The notes under the pieces: generated by a model
Told to the model about the DNA's origin: nothing
The model's input: the letters and a program-made list of their open reading frames with translations, nothing else
Databases searched by the model: none
Translations under genes and position numbers: made by a program
In this document: positions 1 to 10,964 of the stretch, one piece after another
Layout: every line of letters starts with the position of its first letter
Numbering within the stretch: position 1 is the first letter of the stretch
Source: Venturia oleaginea
Lineage: Eukaryota > Ascomycota > Dothideomycetes > Venturiales > Venturiaceae
Length of the DNA stretch: 64,000 bases
Assembly: GCA_013176395.1 (NCBI GenBank)
Contig: JABMLP010000030.1
Span: forward strand, 1 to 64,000
Reading direction: 5' to 3'

Positions 1-1050
1 ATCTAGCAGTTGTAAGTTCTCCAACATCCAAAGTCTTGAGTTTGTCGCCAATGTATACGCAGCATAGGAGTTTCTGGTTCCACTTGAAGACTTTATGGCT
101 ATTTACCTGCAATGACTTCAAGACCACGATCTATCCACAAACAGTAGGTCCACTCTGCCTTGAACTCCTCTCACTCGCCAAATCCTAACACCGGAACTAC
201 AGGCTGTTGGAATTTTCAGCGCTTTGGCAGGGCCTTCTCTCACCACAAATCAGGCCCCCCACCCAATCGAGATTCTCACCAGGATACCCCTCGTCGTTTC
301 ATGGAACTGGCTCACTCTGCTGATCTTCAACATTGCAAATCAACGGCTCCCTGCTTCTATCCTCGAAGATCAGTTCAACAAATCGTGGCGTCCCATGCCA
401 TCTGGTCGATTGTCTCCGGAAGAAGCTCGACGACTCTTACTGATAGTTGTTCCCTCGAATCTATGTCTCATCTATTTCATCGGAGCTTTCGAAGAATCAC
501 TATTGTTTGTCGCTCTCACGTGGATATACAATGATCTGGATGGCTCAGGAGTGAGTATCAATGCCAGCTCTTCGACGCTGCGAAACTAATTTTCTGTTAG
601 CATTACTTCTCGCGCAATCTTATCCAAGGCTTTGCATTGGTATGTGAAGCTCGAGGCTCCACCATCGTTGCTGCTGGACCCCGCCATGCTCTTCGTCCAG
701 ATGCCTTTTACTGGTTCAGCATGATTGGCGCTATCGTCTTCACCACGATCCAAACACAAGATCTAGAGGACATGGAAGGAGATGCGAAACGAGACCGAAA
801 AACAATTCCTTTGGTCTTTGGCGAGACCGTTGGTCGCTTGTCTGTTGCAGTGCCTGTCACTGCATGGTCCGTTGCGTGTCCTTACTTCTGGCGACTAGGC
901 CTGCTTGGCTATGTTCCCTCCTGTGTTGTTGGGTTCACGATTGCGTTGCGAGTTTTGGTGTGGAGAAATGTTCGATCCGACAAAATTACTTGGAATTTGT
1001 GGTGCTTGTGGATCATCACCATTTATCTGTTGCCATTTCTGAAGGGATGA
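1..1050 (+). CDS. UbiA-family prenyltransferase, copy 1 (5' end outside window)
   Basis: Integral-membrane prenyltransferase of the UbiA family, which transfers an isoprenyl chain to an acceptor; the acceptor cannot be told. Three exons are visible by comparison with the complete copy at 31116: 1-143 (partial), 203-550 and 601-1050, with introns 144-202 and 551-600 showing GT...AG ends. The first Asp-rich motif region reads ILEDQFNKSWRPMPSGR and the second reads DLEDMEGD, both diphosphate/Mg-binding signatures of the family. Several hydrophobic segments follow the second motif. The coding part looks identical to copy 2, so nothing suggests decay. Start codon and promoter lie left of the window. 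Confidence 0.85.
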
Positions 1051-2090
1051 GGTGTTTTCTGCGGGTAGTCTCTTTTTTCGGAATTTAGACGTGGGTTTCC
1101 AAGATTACAGGATAGCTTCGGTTTATAGATTTATCGACTTGAGGCCTGTGTGGTTCAATCTTTGGCAAGGTTTGACGTTTAACGGCTAGAAAATCTTAGG
1201 TAACTTACCACTAGCACGCTCAGCCTTTGCTCCACTTGATGTAAGCAGGGGAAGTTGTGTGGACGCCGGTGAACCACGCCCCTTTAAGTATCTCCTTCCC
1301 TCAAATATTCTGTCCAATTAGTCCTGTAGCAAGTATCCTTTGGTATGTACTGCGTTGCAGTACTGTTGGTATATCTTCAGTATCGCTTCATTAACACACA
1401 ACCCACGCATTCCACAATTCAACACAGCTATTCAAAGACGCAGACAATGGACAAAATCATGGGCCTACTCACTCTCTTCCGTCATTTCACTGCCCCTTTC
1501 CAATCATACCTCCATCCACAGCGCAGCGTTAGGATAGGAGGATGACTAAATCGAAACGTGGATACAAGAGGGCTGACCAGCTTGTACACCACGAACCGAA
1601 GTCGGGAACGGTCACAAAGGGGGGGACTCCATCGCGTTTGATAATCAATTAAGCCAACTAACCAATGCTGTCAGGCGGAGCCAAAAACGGCCTATACAGG
1701 CGGTCGGATAGGCCTAGATAGTTACCCAATCAAGCAATCAGTTGAATATATGTCGCCTACCATCCACTCAAGCTGATGGCGTTGAGTTTCCCCTTTCACG
1801 TGACATCTTTTTAGGGGGGTAGGCCCTAGAATTTAGGCGGTCAACCCACTAAATATTAGCCGAAAATCGGCTTTTCTGTTACAGATCATCTCAAGACCGA
1901 AGAGCAGGGACAGCGGGATTTGCAGAGGATGGTTGGATAACAAGAAGTTGTTGTTAGGACTGATGTAGAGTGGAATCCGTTGCGCGCACAAGAGGGGACT
2001 GGTGCAACCAGGTCAGTCCTAAGAGAGAATAGTACGTGCAGGAGTCACGTGATATTCCCACAGTTCCCATAGCACTTGGCATTGCGCACA
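1051..2090. other. Intergenic, no gene recognised
   Basis: About 1 kb downstream of the UbiA gene with only short chance frames. Nothing recognisable as a gene or transposon was found; the same stretch recurs at 32245-33284 as part of the duplication. Confidence 0.6.
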
Positions 2091-2539
2091 GTGTGGGAAG
2101 TAAAAAACAGCACACACAGCGAGAACTCAATTTTTGGAATTTACAGAAGTATCATCTAAAGATCATTAAAACACCTCTGCCAGTGGCCGCTCCGGCCTCT
2201 AGAAGCCATCGCGCGTCCCTCAGCGTCGATGAGATACCTCTAGAGTCGCCGTCGCGGCCACGGCAGAGCAAGCACACGAATACATGAGCAAGCTACACGA
2301 ACGATGCGTCCACCAAAGACAACAGCAACCATCTAGTCACTATCTCCCGGCTAGACCATCACCCCAGATGACACTGCAACGCTCCGAGTCGACGAGTCAC
2401 CGCTAGAACGGCAATACCTTCAACACAACTCAAACATCAGACGCCCGGTGTGCAACAATCGGCACCACACACCACTGCAACGACTAGACAACCTTTCCCA
2501 ACGTCTTGGCAAACCGTCCTGCTACAAGCTGTTGCCCAG

Positions 2540-2880
2540 AGCCTTGAGCCTCTCCCCAAACTGTTGCCTCCCAGTTATGGCATTGGCAAGAGTAGGTGCG
2601 CGACACAGTAAGTAGTAAGGACGCATAGAAGGAGCCTATTGGTGGCAAATCCCCTCCCTGTAAGCTAGCAGACGTAGCTTTGAGCCTCTCCCCAGACTGT
2701 TGCGTCCCAGTTATGGCATTGGCAAGAGTAGGTGCGCGACACAGTAAGCAGTAAGGACGTATAGAAGGAGCTTATTGGCGGCAAATCCCCTCCCTACAAG
2801 CTAGCAGACGTAGCCTTGAGCCTCTCCCCAGACTGTTGCGTCCCAGTCATGGCATTGGCAAGAGTAGGAGCGCGATATAG
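2540..2880 (+). repeat. 136-bp tandem repeats inside LINE derivative
   Basis: Units starting at about 2540, 2676 and 2812 open with agcyttgagcctctcccc and repeat with a 136-bp period, two full and one partial. Copy number differs in the related element at 46824-48430 (four starts in two pairs), so the array has changed during the element's history. Confidence 0.85.
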
Positions 2881-3465
2881 CAAGTAGGGAGAGCGACTAG
2901 CAGCAGGTAGACTCCGACTATAAGACGGCAGGTCTATAGCACAATCGGCGCCATACAATACGGCAGCTACCAGACAGCCTCGTCTACGGGCATACCCGGA
3001 GTATCACACCCAAGCAGCGAAATCACGACTACGATGGTTACTATTGTCTCCAGCATCACACAACCAAATACACTGCCGCATAGGAATCTGGTGTAAGGCA
3101 ACTTTCACAAGCAAAAACATACTTAGGAAACCCATTGGCCTTGAGAGAGAAGGCGAAACAGATAGACAAAGCTGAGCATTAGAGGGAGACTGTAGGTAGA
3201 AGGATAGCGAAACACGAGGCATTGCCTCTTGAGTCTACATAGCAGATATACTAGCAGAGTAACCAGTGTCTACAAGAGCCCGCGGGCATTTGGAGATACT
3301 GGTTAAGGGGAAAGGGAGAGGACCGAGGGGACAGCTGGTCTTGTTTTAGTGAACGGGGCGAAGTGGGGCGCGGTGGATTATATAATCTATCACGTGTCGG
3401 CTGTCTGATGAAGTTCTCCTAACCGGACATAGCTGCGTAATTAAGCGGCTGCAACCGAGTAGGAT

Positions 3466-3467
3466 AA

Positions 3468-3498
<31 letters not shown>

Positions 3499-3499
3499 T
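3466..3499 (+). repeat. (AATC)n LINE tail
   Basis: Simple tetranucleotide run of about eight units directly before the target duplication. The same tail, shorter, ends the RT-bearing LINE near 6473-6492 and the derivative near 48413-48430, marking it as the LINE 3' terminus rather than an independent microsatellite. Confidence 0.85.
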
Positions 3500-3529
3500 A
3501 GTGTGGGAAGTGTGATTACGATTGGCAAG

Positions 3530-6208
3530 GCCATGGACGCAGTAATCGCTAAGAGACTTAGCTACCTGGTGGAAACACCAAGTCATCCCAAGGATGCACA
3601 TGGGAGGCAGAAAGTTAAGGTCAACGGAACACGCACTACACGCTGTAATCGAGAGAATCTACAACGCTTAGAACAACAGAAAAGGACAAGTCGCTAGCCT
3701 GCTGCTCCTTGACGTGTCGGGCGCCTTCGATAACGTATCCCACAAGAGACTCCTACACAATCTTCGGAAAAGAAAAGTTGATGAGAGAACAGTACGATGG
3801 ATTGCTAGCTTCCTGAGCGATAGACGCACGCGAATTTTCATCGATGGCTACGAATCTGACGAGTACACGGTCGAGACTGTCATGATCGAACTATGTTGGT
3901 ATTCGAATGTAGTTAAATGTGGTGGTTCTGCTCGATCAGGTCTAGCGCGATCAGGTCTAGCGCGAGACCGGTCGCAAGTACTTAGACTCTTCTCTACCTC
4001 TTAGTTAGCTCCTCATCCTTACAACTTCGCACATCCCATAGAATTCAAGTCATGCTTCCAAGTCAAGTCCAAGGTCAAACGTGACAGAGACTGGGGTACC
4101 ACAGGGATCGCCCCTATCCCCCATCTTATACATATTCTACAACTCTGACCTTATTGAGCAATGCGACTCAGGCGACGATACTGCAGCTACAGGCTATATC
4201 GATGACGCAGCCATACTTACATGGGGCAACACAACAGAGGAAACGTGCAAGAAACTCGAAAACGCGCTGGAAAAGGCAAACTGTTGGGCAAACACACATG
4301 CATCAAAATTCGCCCCAGAAAAGTTCCAACTGACACACTTCACAAGAAGACGCACCCGTATAAACACACAACAGCCCGTTCAAACGGCATGGGGATGCAT
4401 TGCGCCTAAGACAACGTGCAAATATCTAGGCGTGACGCTAGACAGCAAACTCCAATGGAAGGAACACATCGAAGAAATTAAGTGGAAAACTACGAAAACA
4501 GTGAACGCACTGTGCTCTCTGGGCAGCTCAACATGGGGCGTCAGTCTGCTAGATATGCGAAAAATCTACCGCGGAGTAGTAGTCCCTCAGATGATGTACG
4601 CGTTCTCAATCTGGTCGAATTCAGGAATGAGGGGAAAACCATACACGAGAAAAACGCTCGATACACTTCAGTCAATCCAAGCACGTGCAGCACGAATTAT
4701 CTGTAGAGCGTTCAAAGCGACATCCAGAGTCGCCCTCGACATTGAGACCTACCTGCTCCCAGTCGAACAACAGATCTGGAAACACAACACCGAAACCCTC
4801 AGCCGTATACTCACGTGCCAAGACCTCCCTAAACTGCTAGATACTCAATTCGGAGAACCAAGGTCAAGACAACGAGCAAGCTACAATAGCCCATTATACA
4901 ACATATATCGAGATGCCGAAGAGAAAGGAGCAGCGAATCTCGACAAGCGAGAGATAATCCCGCCGTTCGTAGCAGCACCATGGTGGCAAGGCCCAAAGAC
5001 ACATATCGCACCAAGCGGTGAAGTGGCACACTCTGAACACGACTCCGTCACTAGATTCGAGGGTAATATTTGCATCTATACAGATGGGAGTAGCATAGAC
5101 GGACATACAGGCGCTGCAGCAGTATGGCCGCTGAAAAGACAGACGAGAAGCACGTATATGGGCCCTGAGACGACCTCCACGGTGTACGCAGCTGAACTTC
5201 AAGGAATAAATCTAGCGCTGCATATGGTTCAAACAGACATCGAGGCAGGAAACGAACGGAGAGACATCAATATCTTCACCGACAACCTGGCAGCGATACG
5301 CTCGCTGACAAGGCCGGAAGGCCGATCAGGAGCATACATTGTCAAGCGGATTGTACAACGGATCACACAACTTCACGAGTACGGAGCTATTGTGAACATC
5401 CGATGGATCCCTGCCTACGAGGGAATTGACGGGAACGAGGCCGATGACCAAGCCGCCAGGGAGGCCACTGGATGGAGAGAAGACGGAGAGAAAGGACCAA
5501 GAGCTGATATGCCACCGGAACTGTACCCGCTAAGAACGACACTCAAGACGTGGTGCTGGAAGGTAGTGAATAGACAATGGTTGACTAGCTGGAAATCCGA
5601 GACAAAGGGGAAAGCCACGAGGAGATACACACCTAAACCTACTAAAAGGGTGCTCCAGCTCCATCATGACCGGAGCAAACAAGAAATTGCGATCCTCGTA
5701 CAGATGAGAACTGAAAAGATAGGGCTCAAGGCCTTCCTCTTCAGTCGACGTGTCCAAGGTATCCCAGATTCTAGGTGTGACTGCCGTGAAGAGATGCAGA
5801 CCGTAGCCCATATCCTCCTGGAATGCCGCAAGTTCCGGGACATCCGGTGTCACGGCGAGTAAAAGAGGTCATAGACAGGTCTATTGTTCTAAGTACTAAG
5901 TGTGATAAGAAAATCTTAGGTAGAGAGGAATCTACTCCGGCGACTCGTAGAAGTCGCGCCTTAGCCACATGTGGCCGTGCGCGCCTCGCTAAGACCACAA
6001 AGTCACGTGACTGCAAGACAGCCATGCCATGCCGTCACATCCGGAGAGACGAGTTAGGCCGCTTCCCAGGACGAAACAACCTCCGGAATATCTTGACTAC
6101 GCATAAGTTAGCCACCAAAGCTATCAGATTTATGGAATAGACGCGGATCCTTGGGCATAGTGGGATCGAAAACGCGCAGACGACGCTGAGCATTGAGGGG
6201 AGATTGTA
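3530..6208 (+). pseudogene. LINE ORF2 remnant: reverse transcriptase, RNase H, zinc knuckle
   Basis: Reading starts in the RT fingers (AMDAVIAKRLSYLVE), shifts frame near 3570, meets an in-frame TAG near 3670, resumes at LLLLDVSGAFDNVSHK, and is then split by a solo LTR. If the LTR and one target copy are disregarded, the frame is continuous across the join. From about 4081 to 5862 it is open: GVPQGSPLSP and YIDD of the RT palm, an RNase H with TDGS, AEL and TDN acidic motifs, and a CCHC-type segment CDCREEMQTVAHILLEC. A further shift or stop at about 5860 separates a C-terminal piece that ends near 6208. The order matches Tad-clade elements of fungi. Confidence 0.85.
3878..4086. mobile_element. 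Solo LTR (209 bp) inside the LINE
   Basis: Begins TGTCATG and ends CGTGACA, with the 5-bp duplication gagac at 3873-3877 and 4087-4091. TG...CA ends plus a 5-bp duplication are the signature of an LTR retrotransposon, and no internal region remains, so this is a solo LTR left by LTR-LTR recombination. It contains a direct repeat of gatcaggtctagcgc. A second, 219-bp copy sits at 48768-48986 with a different duplication (gtatg). The parent element is not in the window. Confidence 0.9.
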
Positions 6209-6507
6209 GGTAAACGGAAAGCGAAACATGAGGCATTGCCTCTTGGAATCTAGATAGCACAGATATACTGGTAGAACAACCGACATTTCAAGAGCCATTG
6301 GGCATTTGGAAATAGTGGTTGAGGGAAAAGAGGGGGGATCGAGGGGATAGCTGGTCTTGTTTTGGTAAGCAGGGCGAAGTGGAACGTGGTAGATCATATC
6401 ACGTGTCGGCTGTCTGATGAAGTCCCCCTAACCGGGCATAGCTGCGTGATTAAGCGGCTGCAACCGAGTAGGATAAAATCAAGCAATCAATCAGTGTGGG
6501 AAGTGTG

Positions 6508-6691
6508 GGAAGAGCCAAGAGGTGTGGGAATACACCTTGGCACCCAGAACCAGAAGGGTATATAGGGAGGACGTTGGACGGACTTTCCTTTCTCTCTTCG
6601 TGGTTATCTCATGTTATGTTTCTCACATAGGAGCTTCTTCAACCTACTACAGTAACGACCTTTTACTTAGATACAATCAAGCACAAGTCAT
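6508..6691. other. Short spacer between LINE and Gypsy element
   Basis: Contains a TATA-like tatata at about 6557 and pyrimidine-rich sequence, possibly a remnant of another LTR; no gene. Its last five bases, gtcat at 6687-6691, are the left target duplication of the Gypsy element. Confidence 0.5.
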
Positions 6692-6867
6692 TATTACGGG
6701 ACGGTAGCTGGAAAGACGCAGCATACTCGTAGCCAAAGATTGTTTAGATTCAGTTAAGGAGTGAAGGTATCTACAAACAGAGAACCTCAATGAGGTTCTT
6801 TCTCTATACTAGGCTCAATCAGGCTTAGGCTCTTAGCCTATACCAACCATGGGCCATGCCCATAACA
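6692..6867 (-). repeat. Gypsy 3' LTR, copy 1
   Basis: 176 bp, on the plus strand from tattacggg to cataaca. It appears identical to both LTRs of copy 2 and differs from the other LTR of its own element. Confidence 0.88.
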
Positions 6868-6879
6868 TTACCCCCCTCC

Positions 6880-9800
6880 TTACCGGGTGTGCAGGACTAA
6901 AGAGGGTGTGGTAGGTGGGATAATTAAACAGATAAACGCCATACATCGCTTCTGCCAGCTTGTAGCAGATTCGAAGGCGCTGGCCACCGCTACTCGGTCT
7001 CTTCGGGCCCCTGTTTGAGCTCCTATATCTTCGCCGACACCGTCGCCCTTGCCATACTCTGCCTCGAAGCGGTCTAAGTCCTCGACTTCTGTGAATAATG
7101 AACGTGGCTGCCAATCGGGATCTGCATAGCCTTTCCATTTGATTAATAACTGACGAACCCAGCCTCGCCCAACCCGTTTCTTCTCTGCGCGAAGTATACG
7201 TTCTACTTCAAACTCAGCCTCTGTTTCTTCGGTTTGAGGCACTAATGGTGGCGGCTGGGTATCATCGGATTCTTGTGAGGGCAGTGTGTCGGTTGCGGCT
7301 CGGCGGAGTAGGTCAACGTGGAAACGGTTATGGATACCACTTGGCAGGTCAGCCAGCTCGTATACCATCGGGGAGATCTGGTTCTCGACAGTGTATTTGG
7401 CTTGCGTCCACGACAGTTTCTTTGATAGCTGCGGAGTATTGATATTCCTAAGGTTCAACCAGACTTTGTCGCCCTTTTTTAACGTTTCGGCAGCTTGACG
7501 TGACCTGTTGGCGTCGTTCTCCATCTTCTGCTGGGACCAGGCCATCGCTGCCTGTGCATATTCTTGTGCCTCTTCTATTCGTTGCACAAAGGTCTCGGCA
7601 TCGGCTGTTGGTGAGTTACTGGGTGAGATTCGTTGTACTTTCTGGATTGGTTCCGCATGGTAGCCGTGGGTTAGATAGAATGGACTCATCCCTGTGACTG
7701 AAGAGTCACGATTGTTCAGTGCTAACATAGCCGTAGGTAGTAGCGTTGGCCAGTCTAGTTGGGAGTATGCGATGAAGGCGCGGAGATAGCGTAGAACTTC
7801 CTGGTTCATACGCTCGGTCGCGCCATCGGTCTGTGGATGAAAGGCTGTAGAGAGTCTCTGCTCAATCTTTGTAAGTTCGCAAAGCTTCCTCCAAAAACGA
7901 CCTGTCCAATTGCTGCCTCTGTCCGACGTCAATGCCATGGGAAATCCGTGGTAGCGATAGTGGCATTGTAAGAACCTTTTCGCGCACTCTTTGGCGCTCA
8001 TTGTAGTCATAGCCTCCAACGTAACACTTTTGAGGAGGCGATCTGTGATAACCATGAGGTATTTTGGGCCGTTTTCCTCTGCGGGCAAATCAGTCATGAA
8101 ATCGATTGATAGCTCGCTGTGGAAGCGGGCCGGGATTGGAAGTGGTTTCAGAAGACCTCGCTTCTTATCACGCCATATTCCTGTTCTCCCACATACGTCG
8201 CAATTACGTACAAACTGCCGGACTGTCTTGTATTGTTGGGGCCAAAAGAAACTTCTGGATAGAATCGCAAGCGTGCTATCTCTCCCTGGGTGTCCAGTAA
8301 CATGGGAATCGTGAGTTTGTTGGACCAGCGTTGTTCGCAGCGGTTCCCAATCTGGTACCCATAGGATCCCTCTTCTCGTGACCGCGCCGTGGTCGTCTAC
8401 TTCGCATTCGGGTAGCTGTACCGACAACTTGAGCTCTGGAGGAAAGGAACGTTCGCCAGTAACTATAGCCGTATGAATAGCTTCGTAGGATTGGTCCTCT
8501 GCTATTGCGCGATCCCAGAGAAGTTGTAACTCTGGTTTCTCGAAAAGATCGCATCCTTTTGCAACTGACCGGTTTTGACCGTACCTAGTAGTGGACCGGT
8601 GTTGACCGTTTTCGGCAGTCAGCTGGTGTCGACCGTCCAGTCCAGTATTTTGCTGGGGCTCACGTATAACGTCCCATGTACTATTGGATGTATTCGGTGT
8701 ATTGACTGGGCAGATAAGGGCTTGTATTGCGATTGTTTCGGTCGTCCTCTCGGAAAGAGGAGGAAGCCATTCGTCCTTGATCAACTGGGCCACTCGCCCT
8801 TGTAGTCTCTCGTCGTTCTTGTCATGTGGCATATCTTGATGTCTTCTTGATAGTGCGTCTGGTCTTTGCGCTAGTTTTCCGGCGCGAAATTCCAGCTGGA
8901 ATTGGTACTCAGATAGAATTAGCGACCATCTTGCTTGTCTCTCTGACAAACGCTGCGCTGTCATAAAGTAGCGGAGATTCTTGTGATCGGTAAGGACTTT
9001 GAAAGGTGCTGCAACACTGCGTAGTTCTCCTCTCCAGTGTTCAATGGACTTGATTACTGCCAGTAATTCTTTATCGTGGATCTCGTAGTTACATTCAGCC
9101 GCAGTGAGCTTGCGGGAGAAGTATGCTACTGGTCGTAGTTTTCCTTTCATATCCTTCTGCGACAACGTGCCTCCCAGCGCGTAGCCAGAGCAGTCGCACT
9201 CGAGTACCGTATCCAGGTCTGGATTCCAGTGAGCCAGTATTGGGGCGGAGATGAATAGCTCCTTCAAGACTTGAAAGGCGTTCTCATGTTCTTTGTTCCA
9301 GACAAAAGCGACGGCCTTCCGTGTTAACTTGATTAAGGGGTCGGAGAGCTCTGAGAAGTTGTCGATGAAGTCTCGGTAGAAATTTGCAAAGCCTAGGAAG
9401 GAGCGTACGCCTGTGACATTGACTGGAGCCTCCCATTCTTTAATCGCGGCAACTTTCTCTGGGTCGACTTTGATCCCTTCTCCTGCAGTGATAATGAACC
9501 CCAGATATTTGACCTCCTGAACAGCAAACTCGCACTTGCTTAAGTCTAGCCGAAGTCCAGCAGTCTTGAGCTTGGCAAGAATTTGGTTAACCTTAACCAT
9601 GTGATCCAGATAGTCGCCGTCGCTCCATATCAAGACATCGTCCATGTAGGCTGAACAGCAGATATCTAGGGATTCCCGTAGGACTCCGTTGATGTATCGT
9701 TGAAAGCTCGCGGGTGCGCCAGCTAGTCCGAAGGGGGTAACTAGCCATTCGAATAGTCCAAATCGAGTGCGAAAAGCCGTTTTCCACTCATCGCCGTGCT

Positions 9801-10956
9801 TGATGCGGAGCCGATGAAATGCCGCTCTGACGTCAAGTTTGGTGTACCAACGCGCTGTTGCTAGATTTCGTAGGGTTTCTCGGATTAGTGGCAATGGGTA
9901 GCGGTCCGATCGAGTGATTCGATTCAGTGCCCGATAGTCTACACACATCCGAATGCCTCCACCTGGTTTCCTTACAAATAAGACTGGGGCTGCCGCTGGT
10001 GAGTTGCTGGCGCGTATCCAGCCCTTGTCCATATAGTCCGAAAGTGTTTTTCGTAGGACTAATAGCTCTTCCCTCGACATGCCGTATAATGGGCCCCAAG
10101 GAACTTCTGCCTCGCGACCTTGTTCATCTCGTATCAATTCGATAACGTGATCGCGACCCTCTTGATGGGGCGCGATCTCTCCGTCTTCGTCGTCGAGAAA
10201 GGCATCAGCATGCTCTGCTATTTCTTCTGGTATCTCTTGTCGGATTTCTTCCTCAGTCTTTCTCTGTTTTCTTTCTGCTAACTTGCTTAGGGCCTTGTTG
10301 ATATCCGACATCGAGATAGCCAGCACTTGTGTACCATCCGGTCCATCTCTTCTCAACCGTCGCTGGGCCCTTCCAACAATAGCTGCAAATACAGATCCTG
10401 ACACTAGACAAGCCGCCCGCACGTGAGCGAGCCGGTCTCGCGCTTTGGTGTTCTGTTCTAGCCACCCCTTTTCTCTTACCGTGATGCGCTGGGATCCTTG
10501 ACCAATAAGCAGCTTTCTCTTAGCTGCTATATATCGCACCCAGTTTCTCTCTGCCCATGCCTTGCCTAGGATAATAGGGAAGCTCAATCCTTTCACTATA
10601 TACCCATAGACTCGCTCTGCTCGACCATCAATGTCGATCGTAGCGTAGGTCATGTGCGTAATACGGAGGTCTTCTCCGTTCTCGTGGCTCTCTTTAGCCA
10701 GTGCCAATTGTTTGGTGTCAATTGGGATGCGCGGTAGACGATGTGTTTGGACACTCTTCTCGCTGAAAGCAGCATAAGGGAGGCAGCCGTTATCAAAGAA
10801 GGATTCGGTGAAAGAAGTTCCATTGATCAAGGTATCTATCAAGAAGGGTGTACTTTCCATCCTATCCTTTGCTGCTTTGATTTCTCTTATGCTTGATAGC
10901 TTTGTAATGTCTTCGCCATGTACATCTACCTCAGACCCTCGTGCGCGACGATGCAC
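6880..10956 (-). CDS. Gypsy pol polyprotein (chromovirus), copy 1
   Basis: An open frame of about 1358 codons encodes, in order, a retropepsin-like segment (about 35-150), reverse transcriptase (about 310-500, YMDD at 437-440), RNase H (about 575-705), integrase with an HHCC finger (H885/H889 and C919/C922) and DDE core (D952, D1012, E1048), and a C-terminal chromodomain (about 1248-1300) that typically guides integration to heterochromatin. The protease motif reads DNG where DSG or DTG is usual. Pol lies in the -1 frame relative to gag and its frame stays open across the gag stop, so -1 frameshifting is likely. The first residue is a GTG codon, so it is not a natural start. Confidence 0.92.
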   Translation of the reverse strand: MHRRARGSEVDVHGEDITKLSSIREIKAAKDRMESTPFLIDTLINGTSFTESFFDNGCLPYAAFSEKSVQTHRLPRIPIDTKQLALAKESHENGEDLRITHMTYATIDIDGRAERVYGYIVKGLSFPIILGKAWAERNWVRYIAAKRKLLIGQGSQRITVREKGWLEQNTKARDRLAHVRAACLVSGSVFAAIVGRAQRRLRRDGPDGTQVLAISMSDINKALSKLAERKQRKTEEEIRQEIPEEIAEHADAFLDDEDGEIAPHQEGRDHVIELIRDEQGREAEVPWGPLYGMSREELLVLRKTLSDYMDKGWIRASNSPAAAPVLFVRKPGGGIRMCVDYRALNRITRSDRYPLPLIRETLRNLATARWYTKLDVRAAFHRLRIKHGDEWKTAFRTRFGLFEWLVTPFGLAGAPASFQRYINGVLRESLDICCSAYMDDVLIWSDGDYLDHMVKVNQILAKLKTAGLRLDLSKCEFAVQEVKYLGFIITAGEGIKVDPEKVAAIKEWEAPVNVTGVRSFLGFANFYRDFIDNFSELSDPLIKLTRKAVAFVWNKEHENAFQVLKELFISAPILAHWNPDLDTVLECDCSGYALGGTLSQKDMKGKLRPVAYFSRKLTAAECNYEIHDKELLAVIKSIEHWRGELRSVAAPFKVLTDHKNLRYFMTAQRLSERQARWSLILSEYQFQLEFRAGKLAQRPDALSRRHQDMPHDKNDERLQGRVAQLIKDEWLPPLSERTTETIAIQALICPVNTPNTSNSTWDVIREPQQNTGLDGRHQLTAENGQHRSTTRYGQNRSVAKGCDLFEKPELQLLWDRAIAEDQSYEAIHTAIVTGERSFPPELKLSVQLPECEVDDHGAVTRRGILWVPDWEPLRTTLVQQTHDSHVTGHPGRDSTLAILSRSFFWPQQYKTVRQFVRNCDVCGRTGIWRDKKRGLLKPLPIPARFHSELSIDFMTDLPAEENGPKYLMVITDRLLKSVTLEAMTTMSAKECAKRFLQCHYRYHGFPMALTSDRGSNWTGRFWRKLCELTKIEQRLSTAFHPQTDGATERMNQEVLRYLRAFIAYSQLDWPTLLPTAMLALNNRDSSVTGMSPFYLTHGYHAEPIQKVQRISPSNSPTADAETFVQRIEEAQEYAQAAMAWSQQKMENDANRSRQAAETLKKGDKVWLNLRNINTPQLSKKLSWTQAKYTVENQISPMVYELADLPSGIHNRFHVDLLRRAATDTLPSQESDDTQPPPLVPQTEETEAEFEVERILRAEKKRVGRGWVRQLLIKWKGYADPDWQPRSLFTEVEDLDRFEAEYGKGDGVGEDIGAQTGARRDRVAVASAFESATSWQKRCMAFICLIIPPTTPSLVLHTR

Positions 10957-10964
10957 AAGGGTAG

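Larger units (their letters stand above)
2102..3499 (+). mobile_element. Non-autonomous LINE derivative (copy A1)
   Basis: This element begins with an A-rich start (aaaaaacagcacacacagcg) and ends in a (AATC)n tail at about 3466-3499. It is flanked by the same 11-12 bp word, agtgtgggaagt, at 2090-2101 and 3500-3511. It keeps a 5' region encoding a short peptide, an array of 136-bp repeats, and a 3' untranslated region nearly the same as that of the RT-bearing LINE next to it, but no reverse transcriptase. A further copy at 46824-48430 has the same plan and its own target duplication. It is best read as a deletion derivative moved by the Tad-type LINE machinery through its 3' end. Confidence 0.75.
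3515..6492 (+). mobile_element. 5'-truncated Tad-type LINE (copy B1)
   Basis: This non-LTR retrotransposon is cut at the 5' end inside the reverse transcriptase domain and ends in a short AATC-like tail. The 15-bp word agtgtgggaagtgtg flanks it at 3500-3514 and 6493-6507, a target duplication. The order is reverse transcriptase, RNase H, zinc knuckle, 3' untranslated region. Its 5' target copy abuts the end of the LINE derivative to the left, so the derivative probably went in beside it. A 209-bp solo LTR interrupts it at 3878-4086. The copy is dead: frameshift, stop codons and insertion. Confidence 0.85.

Noticed and set aside
1340..1545. Two overlapping short frames downstream of UbiA
   Set aside because: Composition and overlap are typical of chance frames; no domain or splice support.
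2036..2287. 83-codon frame at the start of the LINE derivative as a host gene
   Set aside because: It begins outside the element and is repeated with the element at 46720-47013, so it is element sequence, perhaps a decayed ORF1 start.
3466..3499. CRISPR-like or independent microsatellite array
   Set aside because: A four-base LINE tail followed by a target duplication, with no spacers.
6555..6691. A promoter for a host gene (tatata motif)
   Set aside because: No gene follows in this orientation; the sequence is squeezed between two retroelements and is probably repeat-derived.
10020..10460. Plus- and minus-strand short frames within Gypsy pol
   Set aside because: They are shadows of the 1358-codon pol frame with no domain of their own.
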